Below are positions 1 through 6,865 of a stretch of DNA of 8,058 nt, one piece after another. The notes under the pieces are model-generated. The model had not been told where the DNA came from. It was given only the letters and a program-made list of their open reading frames with translations, and did not search any database. The translations under genes and the position numbers were made by a program. Origin of the DNA: JALRAP01 sp046340555 (GTDB lineage Bacteria; Bacteroidota; Bacteroidia; AKYH767-A; OLB10); NCBI GenBank assembly GCA_046340555.1, contig JBKDSL010000002.1:1-8058 (forward strand). The letters are read 5' to 3'. Numbering within the stretch: the first letter of the stretch is position 1; each line of letters starts with the position of its first letter.

Positions 1-1034
1 GTTCAGAACGTATGGCCGTTACTATGGCTAATGCCTTTGCCCGTGGAGGGCATGAGAGCTTGTTGATTGCTACTCGGAACGAAGGAATTCTGAAATCACA
101 GATTTCAAGTTCGGTTCGTTATTGGTTTCTCAATAAACGTACTTCTTACGACATCATCTCTTTGATTCGATTGGTAAGGATAATCAATCAGGAGCGACCA
201 GATGTTGTACACGCACATTCCACATCTGTTTTTTGGAGCATGCTTGTGAAGTTGTTCCTTCCCTGGGTCAAGGTTATTTGGCATCACCATCTTGGATTGA
301 GCAACCTTGTAAAGGCTAAGCCTCGACCTCTGATTATTTTCCTATCTAGGTGGTTCTATGGCGCGGTTATGGTCAACCAACGACTCTTCGACTGGGCCAT
401 CCTAGAATTGAAATGTGATCGATCCCGAATCTGTTACTTGGAGAATTTTTCGGATATGCAAATCATAATCCGTGACAAACTGGAGTTCACATCTAATGGG
501 TTACGAATATTACATCTGGCCAATTTTCGAGAGCAAAAAGACCATATCAATTTGGTTAAATCCCTATTGTTACTCAAGGATCGTGGCATTCAATTTAAGG
601 CTTATCTTGTTGGTTCCCACATCGACCAGGTCATTGCTTATAGGGTTCAGGTCTTTATCAAAGAAAACGAATTAAGCAACCAGGTAAAGGTAATAGGGCC
701 ATCCGACGATATAGGTAAATACGCTCTGCAATGTAATGTCGGTGTATTGAGTTCGTTCAGTGAAGGCTACCCGGTATCCTTGATTGAGTATGGTTCATTT
801 GGATTGTACATCGTTACCACTAACGCCGGTCAATGTGAAGCTATTTTGGGAAAGGATAAATACGGTACTGTTGTGCCGGTAGGTAATCCAATGGCTTTCG
901 CTGATGCACTACAATCGGTATCTAACGATTTGTCTTCTGCATATGAAAGATCCACTGCCTTTCAGTTGCATTTGCAATCTAAAAATGCAGCCAAGAAGTT
1001 CATGGATGCATATATCACCACCTACCGCAATTGA
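1..1034 (+). CDS. GT4-family glycosyltransferase, 5'-truncated by the window edge
   Basis: A GT-B fold glycosyltransferase that probably transfers a sugar from a nucleotide-sugar donor to a growing lipid-linked oligosaccharide on the cytoplasmic side. The reading frame is open from base 3, and the residues before the ATG at 12 read SER, giving SERMAVTMANAFARGGH. This matches the GG-S/A-ER-x-A helix that follows the first strand of GT4 enzymes, so the ATG at 12 is internal and roughly 15-20 N-terminal residues lie upstream of the window. Counting from that Met, the N-terminal domain includes HAHSTS and HHHLGLS, and the C-terminal Rossmann domain begins near residue 164 (LRILHLANFREQKDH). The GT4 E-x7-E motif is EGYPVSLIE at 251-259, followed by the usual segment binding the donor nucleotide. 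The gene ends with TGA, 8 bp before the next gene. Donor and acceptor sugars cannot be told from sequence. Confidence 0.9.
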   Translation, partial: SERMAVTMANAFARGGHESLLIATRNEGILKSQISSSVRYWFLNKRTSYDIISLIRLVRIINQERPDVVHAHSTSVFWSMLVKLFLPWVKVIWHHHLGLSNLVKAKPRPLIIFLSRWFYGAVMVNQRLFDWAILELKCDRSRICYLENFSDMQIIIRDKLEFTSNGLRILHLANFREQKDHINLVKSLLLLKDRGIQFKAYLVGSHIDQVIAYRVQVFIKENELSNQVKVIGPSDDIGKYALQCNVGVLSSFSEGYPVSLIEYGSFGLYIVTTNAGQCEAILGKDKYGTVVPVGNPMAFADALQSVSNDLSSAYERSTAFQLHLQSKNAAKKFMDAYITTYRN

Positions 1035-1042
1035 CTAGCTAG

Positions 1043-2098
1043 ATGAGGATTCTTTTCATGGGAGAGACTTATCGGGCGGACGCCAAGACTTGGATTGAAG
1101 GAATCAAGAGCTCGTCTGGCTATGAAATCGAAACCTACGAGCTACCCAAAAATGGTTCTCGGATATCTAGAATCATGGCATTTGCTTCCAAATGGATTTC
1201 CATGTTCTTTAACAGAGGACCAGTTTATGATATCGTACTTGCGGAGCGAAGCACCAGTTATGGGTTTTTGGCCTTATTCCAGCGGGCCAGACTTAGAGTA
1301 GTTGCTCAACAAGGAGCAACGGATTTGTTTCCCAACACTTTTTTGTCGAAATTGTATAAAGGTTGGATTCAGAAACAGGTTTATCAAAAATCCGATTTGA
1401 TTCATGCGTGGGGTCATACAATGTATCAACATATGGGTTCCATTGGAGTCGATAACTCCAAAATCATCCTAGGTCCCAAAGGAATAGACTTGTCTGTTTT
1501 CCAATATGAACCATTTCATTCGAAACCTATACAGCCTGTTCACATTATTGTGACTCGTTCGCTTGAATGGTATTATAGGCATGATTTGATACTCCATGCC
1601 GTTTCTAAATTGAAAGCAATGGATTATGACTTTAAATTGCATATTGTTGGGGATGGAAGTCAACGGCATTCATTGGAACAACTTTCAAACCTACTCGGAT
1701 TGGATCTTTGTGTCATATTCCACGGTCGTTTGAAGCAATTCGATTTAGCTGAATTATTGAAGAAAAGCCGTATCTATATTTCCGCTCCCAATACGGAGGG
1801 TTACTCTTCATCCCTTATGGAAGCCATGGCTTGTGGTTGTATTCCAGTAGTGACTGATTTACCTGCAAACCGAGAGAACATTACCCATGGTGTCAATGGA
1901 TATTTGTTCGAAAACGGTAATATCGGTGATTTACATCGTTGTTTACACGATGTTTTGAAATCTCAAATAAATTGGAACGCAGTTTCTGAGGAGAACCGAT
2001 ACAATGCTGAAAAGTATTTTGACTCTACGAATAACATGGCAAAATTCTGGGGAATGTACACCAGGAAATTAATGGATTTGAATCCCTCTGATTACTGA
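1043..2098 (+). CDS. GT4-family glycosyltransferase
   Basis: A complete 351-residue GT-B glycosyltransferase, normal in length for GT4. The start ATG gives MRILFMGETYRADAKTW, a typical first beta strand. The C-terminal donor-binding domain has HIIVTRSLEWYYRHD (its first strand and a basic loop), then IVGDGSQ. The catalytic-domain E-x7-E motif is EGYSSSLME at residues 252-260, followed by AMACGCIPVVTD and NGYLF, the standard GT4 C-terminal signature. No signal peptide or membrane segment is evident, so it should act in the cytoplasm on a lipid-linked acceptor. It lies 8 bp downstream of another GT4 gene, and its stop overlaps the next start in a TGATG arrangement, which suggests a single transcript and translational coupling. 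Family assignment is firm; sugar specificity is unknown. Confidence 0.93.
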   Translation: MRILFMGETYRADAKTWIEGIKSSSGYEIETYELPKNGSRISRIMAFASKWISMFFNRGPVYDIVLAERSTSYGFLALFQRARLRVVAQQGATDLFPNTFLSKLYKGWIQKQVYQKSDLIHAWGHTMYQHMGSIGVDNSKIILGPKGIDLSVFQYEPFHSKPIQPVHIIVTRSLEWYYRHDLILHAVSKLKAMDYDFKLHIVGDGSQRHSLEQLSNLLGLDLCVIFHGRLKQFDLAELLKKSRIYISAPNTEGYSSSLMEAMACGCIPVVTDLPANRENITHGVNGYLFENGNIGDLHRCLHDVLKSQINWNAVSEENRYNAEKYFDSTNNMAKFWGMYTRKLMDLNPSDY

Positions 2099-3537
2099 TG
2101 GTATACCGAATCGCCTATTCGAGGAGTTCACTTTTTTGGTTTTTGATCCATGCCATCTTAGGTGTCTTGGTTGCCTTTTCACCTTGGCCTCTTATTACTT
2201 GGTTTTATTTCGTGGCCATCACTTCAGGCACTGCGATGTTCCAACCATCCATACCCAATCGATTGTACTCGATTGCCATGGTGATTTGCTACATGACTGC
2301 GTTTGAATTAATTTCTAGGATTTCAGGTGCTTTTCCTTTTGTACCTTATGAGGTAAGCAAATACATGATGTTTTTCCTTCTGTTGCTAGGTGTATTTTCG
2401 GGAGCTAACAAGGAACGAAACGGCATCTTGATGTTGTTTATGATTCTACCATCATTCTTGTTCGCTGTCAGCGATGAAGTCTATTTTTTAGAAGTTGTAT
2501 TCAATGGATTAGGAGCAGTCAATGTGGCTTTGGCCGTAATCTTTTTTAGTAGTTTGAAATTGACCTTTGATCAATTCAAGAAGCTTTTGAAATTGATGTT
2601 ATATCCCATGTTTGCTGCATTGGTATGTATATTTATAAAAACACCTGATTTGGACAGTATTCAGTTCAGTTTGGGAGCAAATGCGGTTGCTAGTGGTGGT
2701 TTTGGTCCCAATCAGGTATCTACCGTTATTGGCTTAGGGATGTTTCTGATATTCATTTTTTGGATTTTCGATTGGCGTTGGACAGGTAACCGATTGTTGG
2801 ATGCAGGTATTTTGGTCTTTTTTCTTTTCCAGGGATTGCTGACATTTTCACGAGGCGGAATGCTTGGTGGTGCTTTAGGCGTAATCATGATATCAATAAT
2901 GACCATATTCATTGATCGTAAGTACCGGATTCGAAACCGTATCCCTGATATCCGAAAATATTTAATACCCGGCTTTATTCTGATAATAGTTACGTTCATT
3001 GCGGTGAATGAAATCACGGGAGGCACCTTGGCACTTCGATATGCTGGAGAAACCGTAGGAACCATGAAGGGTACTAAGGACAAGGACTTCAATGTGATCA
3101 CTACTAGTCGATATAAGATCTTTAATGGTGACTTGAAACTTTGGGCTGAGAATCCCATTTTCGGAGTGGGGGTTGCCGCTTCCAAACACTTACGGGAAAA
3201 CACGGAAGACATTACAGCCCATATCGAAGCTAGCAGACTCTTGGCTGAACATGGCTCTTTCGGATTGGCCTATATCATTCTGCTTATTTTGGTAGGTTTC
3301 AATATCCTGCGAAAAAATAATAACATTATACTTAGATCGATATTATTCATTTTCTTCTCGATTGGGGTCTATACAACTTTCCATTCCGCCTTGAGGACAT
3401 TTGTGACTCCCTTGCTTGTTGGTGTTGGATGCCTTAATGTTGTATATAATCCAAGTTCTTTAGTAAAGCGAAAAGAAGTGGATATTGACATGCTTGCTAT
3501 TGCAGGATCCAATACCAATGAACCTACAAAAGATTAA
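2098..3537 (+). CDS. Wzy/WaaL-type O-antigen polymerase or ligase family membrane protein
   Basis: A 479-residue integral membrane protein with about a dozen hydrophobic segments, the size and layout of the O-antigen ligase/polymerase superfamily (Wzy_C domain). Visible landmarks are GPNQ at 203-206 leading into a membrane helix, LLTFSRGGMLGG with TFSRGG at 249-254 (the hallmark S-R-G motif of this family), and a long loop after residue about 306 containing WAENPIFGVGVA (ENPIFGVG at 351-358), H375, and LLAEHGSFG (E384, H385, G386). This matches the family's large periplasmic loop, in which Arg and His residues contact the lipid-linked substrate. It would act at the periplasmic face of the inner membrane, either polymerising repeat units or transferring glycan to an acceptor. 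Wzy and WaaL cannot be separated by eye; the cluster context favours a polymerase. The ATG shares one base with the preceding stop, and the 3' end overlaps the next gene by 20 bp. Confidence 0.88.
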   Translation: MVYRIAYSRSSLFWFLIHAILGVLVAFSPWPLITWFYFVAITSGTAMFQPSIPNRLYSIAMVICYMTAFELISRISGAFPFVPYEVSKYMMFFLLLLGVFSGANKERNGILMLFMILPSFLFAVSDEVYFLEVVFNGLGAVNVALAVIFFSSLKLTFDQFKKLLKLMLYPMFAALVCIFIKTPDLDSIQFSLGANAVASGGFGPNQVSTVIGLGMFLIFIFWIFDWRWTGNRLLDAGILVFFLFQGLLTFSRGGMLGGALGVIMISIMTIFIDRKYRIRNRIPDIRKYLIPGFILIIVTFIAVNEITGGTLALRYAGETVGTMKGTKDKDFNVITTSRYKIFNGDLKLWAENPIFGVGVAASKHLRENTEDITAHIEASRLLAEHGSFGLAYIILLILVGFNILRKNNNIILRSILFIFFSIGVYTTFHSALRTFVTPLLVGVGCLNVVYNPSSLVKRKEVDIDMLAIAGSNTNEPTKD

Positions 3538-4378
3538 ATATTTTATTTTCCGTTTTGGATTAGGTTGGATTCCAGATGCCATTTTTTTGAATTTCATCCG
3601 TTTCGTTAATGCTTTTCGATTCCATAAAAAATATTATTTGTTATCTAAAAATTCTTTTTTTGCTCAAATCAACCGGATGAAGCGCATGATTCCTGGTTCT
3701 GATATGTTGATATTGGCAGATAAATCCAAAATGAGATCTTGGCTGTATGAAAAACACGGATTGACCGGATTTGTCCCGTTAATCGCTGTTTTCAAAAACG
3801 TTAATGAATTGATTGTATCTGATTTGAATTATCCTTGTATCATCAAGATGAATAGGGGGAGCGGCATGAACCGTGTGATTCGTTCACGTAAGGAGTTGAT
3901 GATGAAGTCTAATTTGGATGCTATTCGATTTTGGTTTAGCGTGGATCCTTATTTTTATTCAAGAGAATCACACTACTCTAATATGAAAGGTTGTCTGGTG
4001 GTAGAGGAGTTTCTTGGAGGTCAACTGCATGATTACAAAGTCTTTTGTTTTAATGGCAAACCGAAATTCATCCAAGTAGACATCGATAGGTTCAGTCAAC
4101 ATAAACGTGCATTTTACGACTTGGATTGGAATTTGATGGAGTTGGGTATGATATATCCCAAACCTGAAATTGAAATCAATGCTCCAGTTGTGTTAAATCA
4201 GATGATTGAAACATCCGCCTTGATTGCTGGATCTTTTAAGTTTGTTCGGGTCGACTTCTATGTCCAAAATAATAAGTTGATAATTGGCGAATGTACTTTC
4301 TTCCCAGAGGGAGGTATGGGGCTTTTTGACTCATCCATACAAGATGAACAGATAGGAGCGATGTTCGTGAATAACTAG
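3518..4378 (+). CDS. TupA-like ATP-grasp ligase of a surface-glycan cluster
   Basis: A soluble 286-residue ATP-grasp protein resembling the TupA-like family, named for teichuronopeptide biosynthesis in alkaliphilic Bacillus. ATP-grasp ligases activate a carboxylate as an acyl phosphate and couple it to an amine or thiol. Visible family features in order: LADKSKMRSWLYEKHGL near residues 66-82; IIKMNRGSG with the presumed ATP-binding K110; VVEEFL with E163/E164; DYKVFCFNGKPKFIQVDIDR with DYK at 172-174; VRVDFY at 243-248; and GECTFFPEGG from 257, where E258 is a likely metal ligand. The ATG at 3518 is chosen because MNLQKIKYFIFRFG is a natural beginning; a TTG at 3485 in the same frame would only add 11 residues inside the upstream gene. 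It overlaps the preceding gene by 20 bp, so it is probably coupled to it. The likely role is joining an amino acid or peptide to a uronic acid or similar group; the substrate is inference. Confidence 0.85.
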   Translation: MNLQKIKYFIFRFGLGWIPDAIFLNFIRFVNAFRFHKKYYLLSKNSFFAQINRMKRMIPGSDMLILADKSKMRSWLYEKHGLTGFVPLIAVFKNVNELIVSDLNYPCIIKMNRGSGMNRVIRSRKELMMKSNLDAIRFWFSVDPYFYSRESHYSNMKGCLVVEEFLGGQLHDYKVFCFNGKPKFIQVDIDRFSQHKRAFYDLDWNLMELGMIYPKPEIEINAPVVLNQMIETSALIAGSFKFVRVDFYVQNNKLIIGECTFFPEGGMGLFDSSIQDEQIGAMFVNN

Positions 4379-4399
4379 CAATTAGATTATCAGTAAAAT

Positions 4400-5713
4400 A
4401 TGAAAACTAGAATTTTGAATTGGTTTAACCTTCCTCATCGTTTGATGTGGCTCTGGTTATCAATTGGGTTTTTTGGCTTATTCCTGTTGTCTCCTGTTAA
4501 ATCCAAGCCCTACGGGGATGGGGATTTTCATATCGAGGCCAAAGCCTTGGTTTCTTTTGTAAGCGGTAATGCTCCTTTTGATATTGTTTCCGTTAGTAAG
4601 GCTCCTGGCCCCGTATTGTTTTACGCCATTCCCTACTATTTGGCCGGTGACCATTCATCCGATGATCAAAAGCTTCTTTTTGCACGGATTTGGATGTGTC
4701 TGTTAATTGCCTTGATGCATTATTGGGTTTATGGTGCTATAATGAGTGGATATGGTTTTTTGACAGCCAATTTGTTCATGGCATTTACTTTTATCATCCC
4801 TTTGCATATTTATTACTCAATGGGCATTTGGGCCGAATGCCTGGCCTATCTATCCATTTTAATGGTTTTAAATGGTTTCTTAAGAAGGGATGGCAATCGC
4901 TGGCATATTTCCTTTTTTATAGGTTTATTTCTGTTGATTATGGCTAGACCTAATGCTATTCTTACGATTCCCTTGCTTTGGTTGCTTACTTTTTTCATCA
5001 AAGGTTCCTTACAAACCACTCATTTTCGTTCACTTCGCATCGGTTTAGTGGTTGTTGGATTGGCTGTCTTATCATCTGGTTTTCTAGTAAAGCAATTGCC
5101 CAACACTAGGGTTACTTATTATCAAGATGATTACTTTGCCTATGTCCAGCATATAGGTAGATTTCAATACCGTAATGAGACGTGGGATTGGCGTTATTGG
5201 GATCGAACAACTCGGCAAGGAAGTCGGGATTTCCAAGATTATGAAACATCCGGTCGACAATTAAGACAATTGTCATCTGATTCTGGTAAGTCTGTCGCCG
5301 ATGTGTTTGGCGCATGGAATTGGAACGATATCATAGATCATCCGGTAATGACTGTTAAGCAGTCATTGCTTAGGGTCATAAACGGACATTTTTTACAAAT
5401 CAATTCCGTTTCACCTGAAAAATTCGCTAAATCCGGTTTGAATGGGGAACTTATTTATTGGGTATTTCACGCACTATTGAATTTCATCAACATGTTCATA
5501 ATCGCTTTGGCGGTTTGGTTGTTATTCAAATACAAGTATTGGAAGGATTATTGGATATTGTTGGCTGTACTTGCTGCGTTTTTTGTTTTTCATGGTTTTG
5601 TTTACATGGAGCAACGATACCTATTCCCTTGCAGGGTCGTTTATATGTTTTTAGCTGCTGTTTTCCTTGGTTATTATATTCCTAAAAAAATGTTCAAATA
5701 TGAGTCGTCCTGA
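4400..5713 (+). CDS. GT-C/GT39-like multi-pass membrane glycosyltransferase
   Basis: A 437-residue polytopic membrane protein built like PMT/ArnT-type GT-C enzymes, which use polyprenyl-phosphate-linked sugars at the periplasmic face. After a first membrane helix (about residues 16-33), the first outer loop carries an acidic motif, YGDGDFHIE (D40, D42, E46), in the place of the catalytic Asp/Asp-Glu of GT-C enzymes. KAPGPVLFYAIPYYLAG (67-83) follows, resembling the 'PP-x-Y' region of GT39 proteins. Several helices precede a hydrophilic stretch of roughly 90 residues (about 235-325), rich in charged and aromatic residues. Three more hydrophobic stretches end the protein, with MEQRYLFP at 403-410 resembling the terminal RY-x-x-P motif of the family. 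The next gene, overlapping by 14 bp, encodes a polyprenyl-phosphate sugar synthase that could supply the donor. Similarity is structural and motif-based, so the precise family is less sure than membrane GT-C character. Start at ATG 4400 is preceded by an A-rich leader, with no Shine-Dalgarno sequence. Confidence 0.72.
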   Translation: MKTRILNWFNLPHRLMWLWLSIGFFGLFLLSPVKSKPYGDGDFHIEAKALVSFVSGNAPFDIVSVSKAPGPVLFYAIPYYLAGDHSSDDQKLLFARIWMCLLIALMHYWVYGAIMSGYGFLTANLFMAFTFIIPLHIYYSMGIWAECLAYLSILMVLNGFLRRDGNRWHISFFIGLFLLIMARPNAILTIPLLWLLTFFIKGSLQTTHFRSLRIGLVVVGLAVLSSGFLVKQLPNTRVTYYQDDYFAYVQHIGRFQYRNETWDWRYWDRTTRQGSRDFQDYETSGRQLRQLSSDSGKSVADVFGAWNWNDIIDHPVMTVKQSLLRVINGHFLQINSVSPEKFAKSGLNGELIYWVFHALLNFINMFIIALAVWLLFKYKYWKDYWILLAVLAAFFVFHGFVYMEQRYLFPCRVVYMFLAAVFLGYYIPKKMFKYESS

Positions 5714-6644
5714 TATTTCCATTATTGTTCCACTTTACAATGAGAACGAGGTTTTTGGTAAGTTGGTGTTACGACTCCAATCTGTTATGGATTCTTGCGG
5801 ACATTCCGTTGAGGTCATTTTGGTTGATGATGGTAGCAAAGATCAAACTGCACAATTGATTCATGATATTACCTCCAAGGACAAAAGGTTCAAGGGTGTA
5901 TTGCTGAGTCGTAATTTTGGACATCAGATTGCTCTTTCCGCAGGAATGGCTCATGCGCAATGCACACAAGCGTTAATGGTAATTGATGGGGATTTGCAAG
6001 ATCCACCGGAATTATTGGTACCTTTCTATGAACGGTTGCTGCAAGGTGTTGATGTTGTTTATGCAGTAAGAAAAAATCGAAAAGAGGGTGCTGTAATGAG
6101 CTCATTATATTGGGTTTTTTATAGGATGCTTAGTAGGTTAAGTGAACATCCTATACCTCATGACAGCGGGGATTTCTGCATGATTTCAAAAAGAGTACTG
6201 GATCATATGAATAACATGCCGGAAAGAAGTCGTTTTCTCAGAGGTATTCGATCTTGGGTAGGTTTCAGGCAAGTGCCCTTTGAATATGATCGTGATGGTA
6301 GGGCTGAGGGTAAAACCAAATATTCCATGAAAGCACTTTTCAAATTGGCTTATGATGGCATTTTCAATTTCAGCAATAAGCCTTTGAAATTGATTACTCA
6401 CATTGGGTTATATACGATCTTAGTTTCCATGATTTATTTGACAGGTGTATTGATCAAGAAGCTTTTGGGCTACGATGTTCCATCTGGTTTCATTTCCATT
6501 GTAGCTGTCATTACCTTGTTCAGTGGTGTTCAGCTCATATCTCTAGGCATCATCGGCGAATACCTTGCACGAATTTACCTTCAAGTAAAAAACAGGCCAT
6601 TGTACGTGGTCGATAAAACCGTGGGAATTGACGACTTGCCCTGA
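5700..6644 (+). CDS. GtrB/DPM1-type polyprenyl-phosphate glycosyltransferase (GT2)
   Basis: A 314-residue GT2 enzyme of the dolichyl/undecaprenyl-phosphate sugar synthase type. It should move a hexose or similar sugar from a nucleotide donor onto undecaprenyl phosphate at the cytoplasmic face. The GT-A domain starts with ISIIVPLYNENE; VDDGS has D43/D44, RNFGHQIALSAG follows, and the metal-binding DxD is in DGDLQDPP (96-103). The region DSGDFCMI, RSRFLRGIRSW and a G-x-TKYSM segment complete the family pattern. Two C-terminal membrane helices follow (about 232-255 and 264-288), then GEYLARIYLQVKNRPLY, typical of bacterial GtrB proteins. I chose ATG 5700 (MSRPDISIIVPL); an in-frame TTG at 5667 would add 11 residues that do not fit the family. 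It overlaps the preceding GT-C gene by 14 bp, implying a donor-synthase/transferase pair. The exact sugar is unknown. Confidence 0.93.
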   Translation: MSRPDISIIVPLYNENEVFGKLVLRLQSVMDSCGHSVEVILVDDGSKDQTAQLIHDITSKDKRFKGVLLSRNFGHQIALSAGMAHAQCTQALMVIDGDLQDPPELLVPFYERLLQGVDVVYAVRKNRKEGAVMSSLYWVFYRMLSRLSEHPIPHDSGDFCMISKRVLDHMNNMPERSRFLRGIRSWVGFRQVPFEYDRDGRAEGKTKYSMKALFKLAYDGIFNFSNKPLKLITHIGLYTILVSMIYLTGVLIKKLLGYDVPSGFISIVAVITLFSGVQLISLGIIGEYLARIYLQVKNRPLYVVDKTVGIDDLP

Positions 6645-6673
6645 GATTGCCAAAGTGTTGACGATTTTGATAC

Positions 6674-6700
6674 CCCGAAGCGCCCGAAGCTATGCTTTGG
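6674..6700. repeat. 9-bp-period direct repeat merged with a short GC-rich hairpin
   Basis: CCCGAAGC occurs twice, at 6674-6681 and 6683-6690, one base apart. The second copy also forms the left arm of an inverted repeat: CCGAAGC (6684-6690), loop TAT, GCTTTGG (6694-6700), a 7-bp stem with one G-T wobble. It lies 30-56 bp after the stop of the GtrB-like gene and could be a weak terminator or processing site. The arms are not followed by an uninterrupted T-run, only by a mixed AT-rich stretch, so a canonical intrinsic terminator is not supported. Similar short GC-rich hairpins are common between Bacteroidota genes; that comparison is from general knowledge and was not searched. Confidence 0.45.
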
Positions 6701-6723
6701 TGACAATTTACGATTTTAATATA

Positions 6724-6737
6724 CCACTAACCACTAA
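6724..6737. repeat. Two tandem copies of CCACTAA
   Basis: The heptamer CCACTAA is repeated exactly, at 6724-6730 and 6731-6737, in the intergenic region before the hexamer-phased array. The extended form CCACTAAC reappears at 6841-6848, immediately after that array, so this sequence sits on both sides of it. Function is unknown. It could be remnant low-complexity sequence or a binding site; nothing in the sequence decides this. Confidence 0.6.
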
Positions 6738-6746
6738 CAATCAACA

Positions 6747-6845
6747 ACTGCCACTGATACTGTCATTAGTACTGGTACTGTCATTAGTACTGGTACTGGT
6801 ACTGTAGCTGGTACTATAACTGGTACTGTAACTGGTACTGCCACT
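6747..6845. repeat. Intergenic tandem array phased on 6 bp (GTAC-bearing units)
   Basis: A compound simple-sequence array lies just upstream of the last gene. An 18-bp unit, TCATTAGTACTGGTACTG, is perfectly duplicated (6763-6780 and 6781-6798), and the identity extends back to 6758. One GTACTG hexamer follows (6799-6804), then three 12-bp units: TAGCTGGTACTA (6805-6816) and two exact copies of TAACTGGTACTG (6817-6840). The tetranucleotide GTAC occurs eight times between 6769 and 6838, at spacings of 6 or 12 bp only. ACTGCCACT bounds the array at 6747-6755 and 6837-6845, exactly 90 bp apart. In the frame of the downstream gene the array is closed by TAG at 6785 and TAA at 6845, so it is not an N-terminal coding extension as it stands. 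Unit lengths are all multiples of 6 (and 3), so copy-number change would not shift frame. It could alter spacing in a leader or promoter. Confidence 0.85.
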
Positions 6846-6865
6846 AACATCACCACCCACCACTT

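Noticed and set aside
12..14. ATG at 12 as the true start of the first glycosyltransferase
   Set aside because: The frame is open to the left edge and the preceding residues (SER) continue a conserved GT4 helix, while the expected first beta strand is missing. The gene begins upstream of the window.
2712..3212. Minus-strand open frame of 166 codons
   Set aside because: It is antisense to the Wzy/WaaL-type membrane protein, whose motifs and hydrophobic pattern are clear. The minus-strand product is basic and low in complexity with no recognisable domain.
3485..3517. Upstream TTG start for the ATP-grasp gene
   Set aside because: The 11 extra residues lie wholly inside the preceding gene and do not look like the family. 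ATG at 3518 gives a natural N-terminus.
5667..5699. Upstream TTG start for the GtrB-like gene
   Set aside because: GT2 enzymes of this type begin a few residues before the I-I-V-P strand. ATG at 5700 gives exactly that, and the extension only overlaps the upstream membrane protein further.
6691..6699. TATGCTTTG as a Bacteroidota-type promoter -7 element (TAnnTTTG)
   Set aside because: The spacing is one base too long (three bases between TA and TTTG), it lies within the hairpin arm, and no suitably spaced -33 TTG-type element was found upstream.
6747..6845. Possible CRISPR array
   Set aside because: The units are 6-18 bp, directly contiguous and without unique spacers, and there are no cas genes nearby. 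It is simple tandem sequence.
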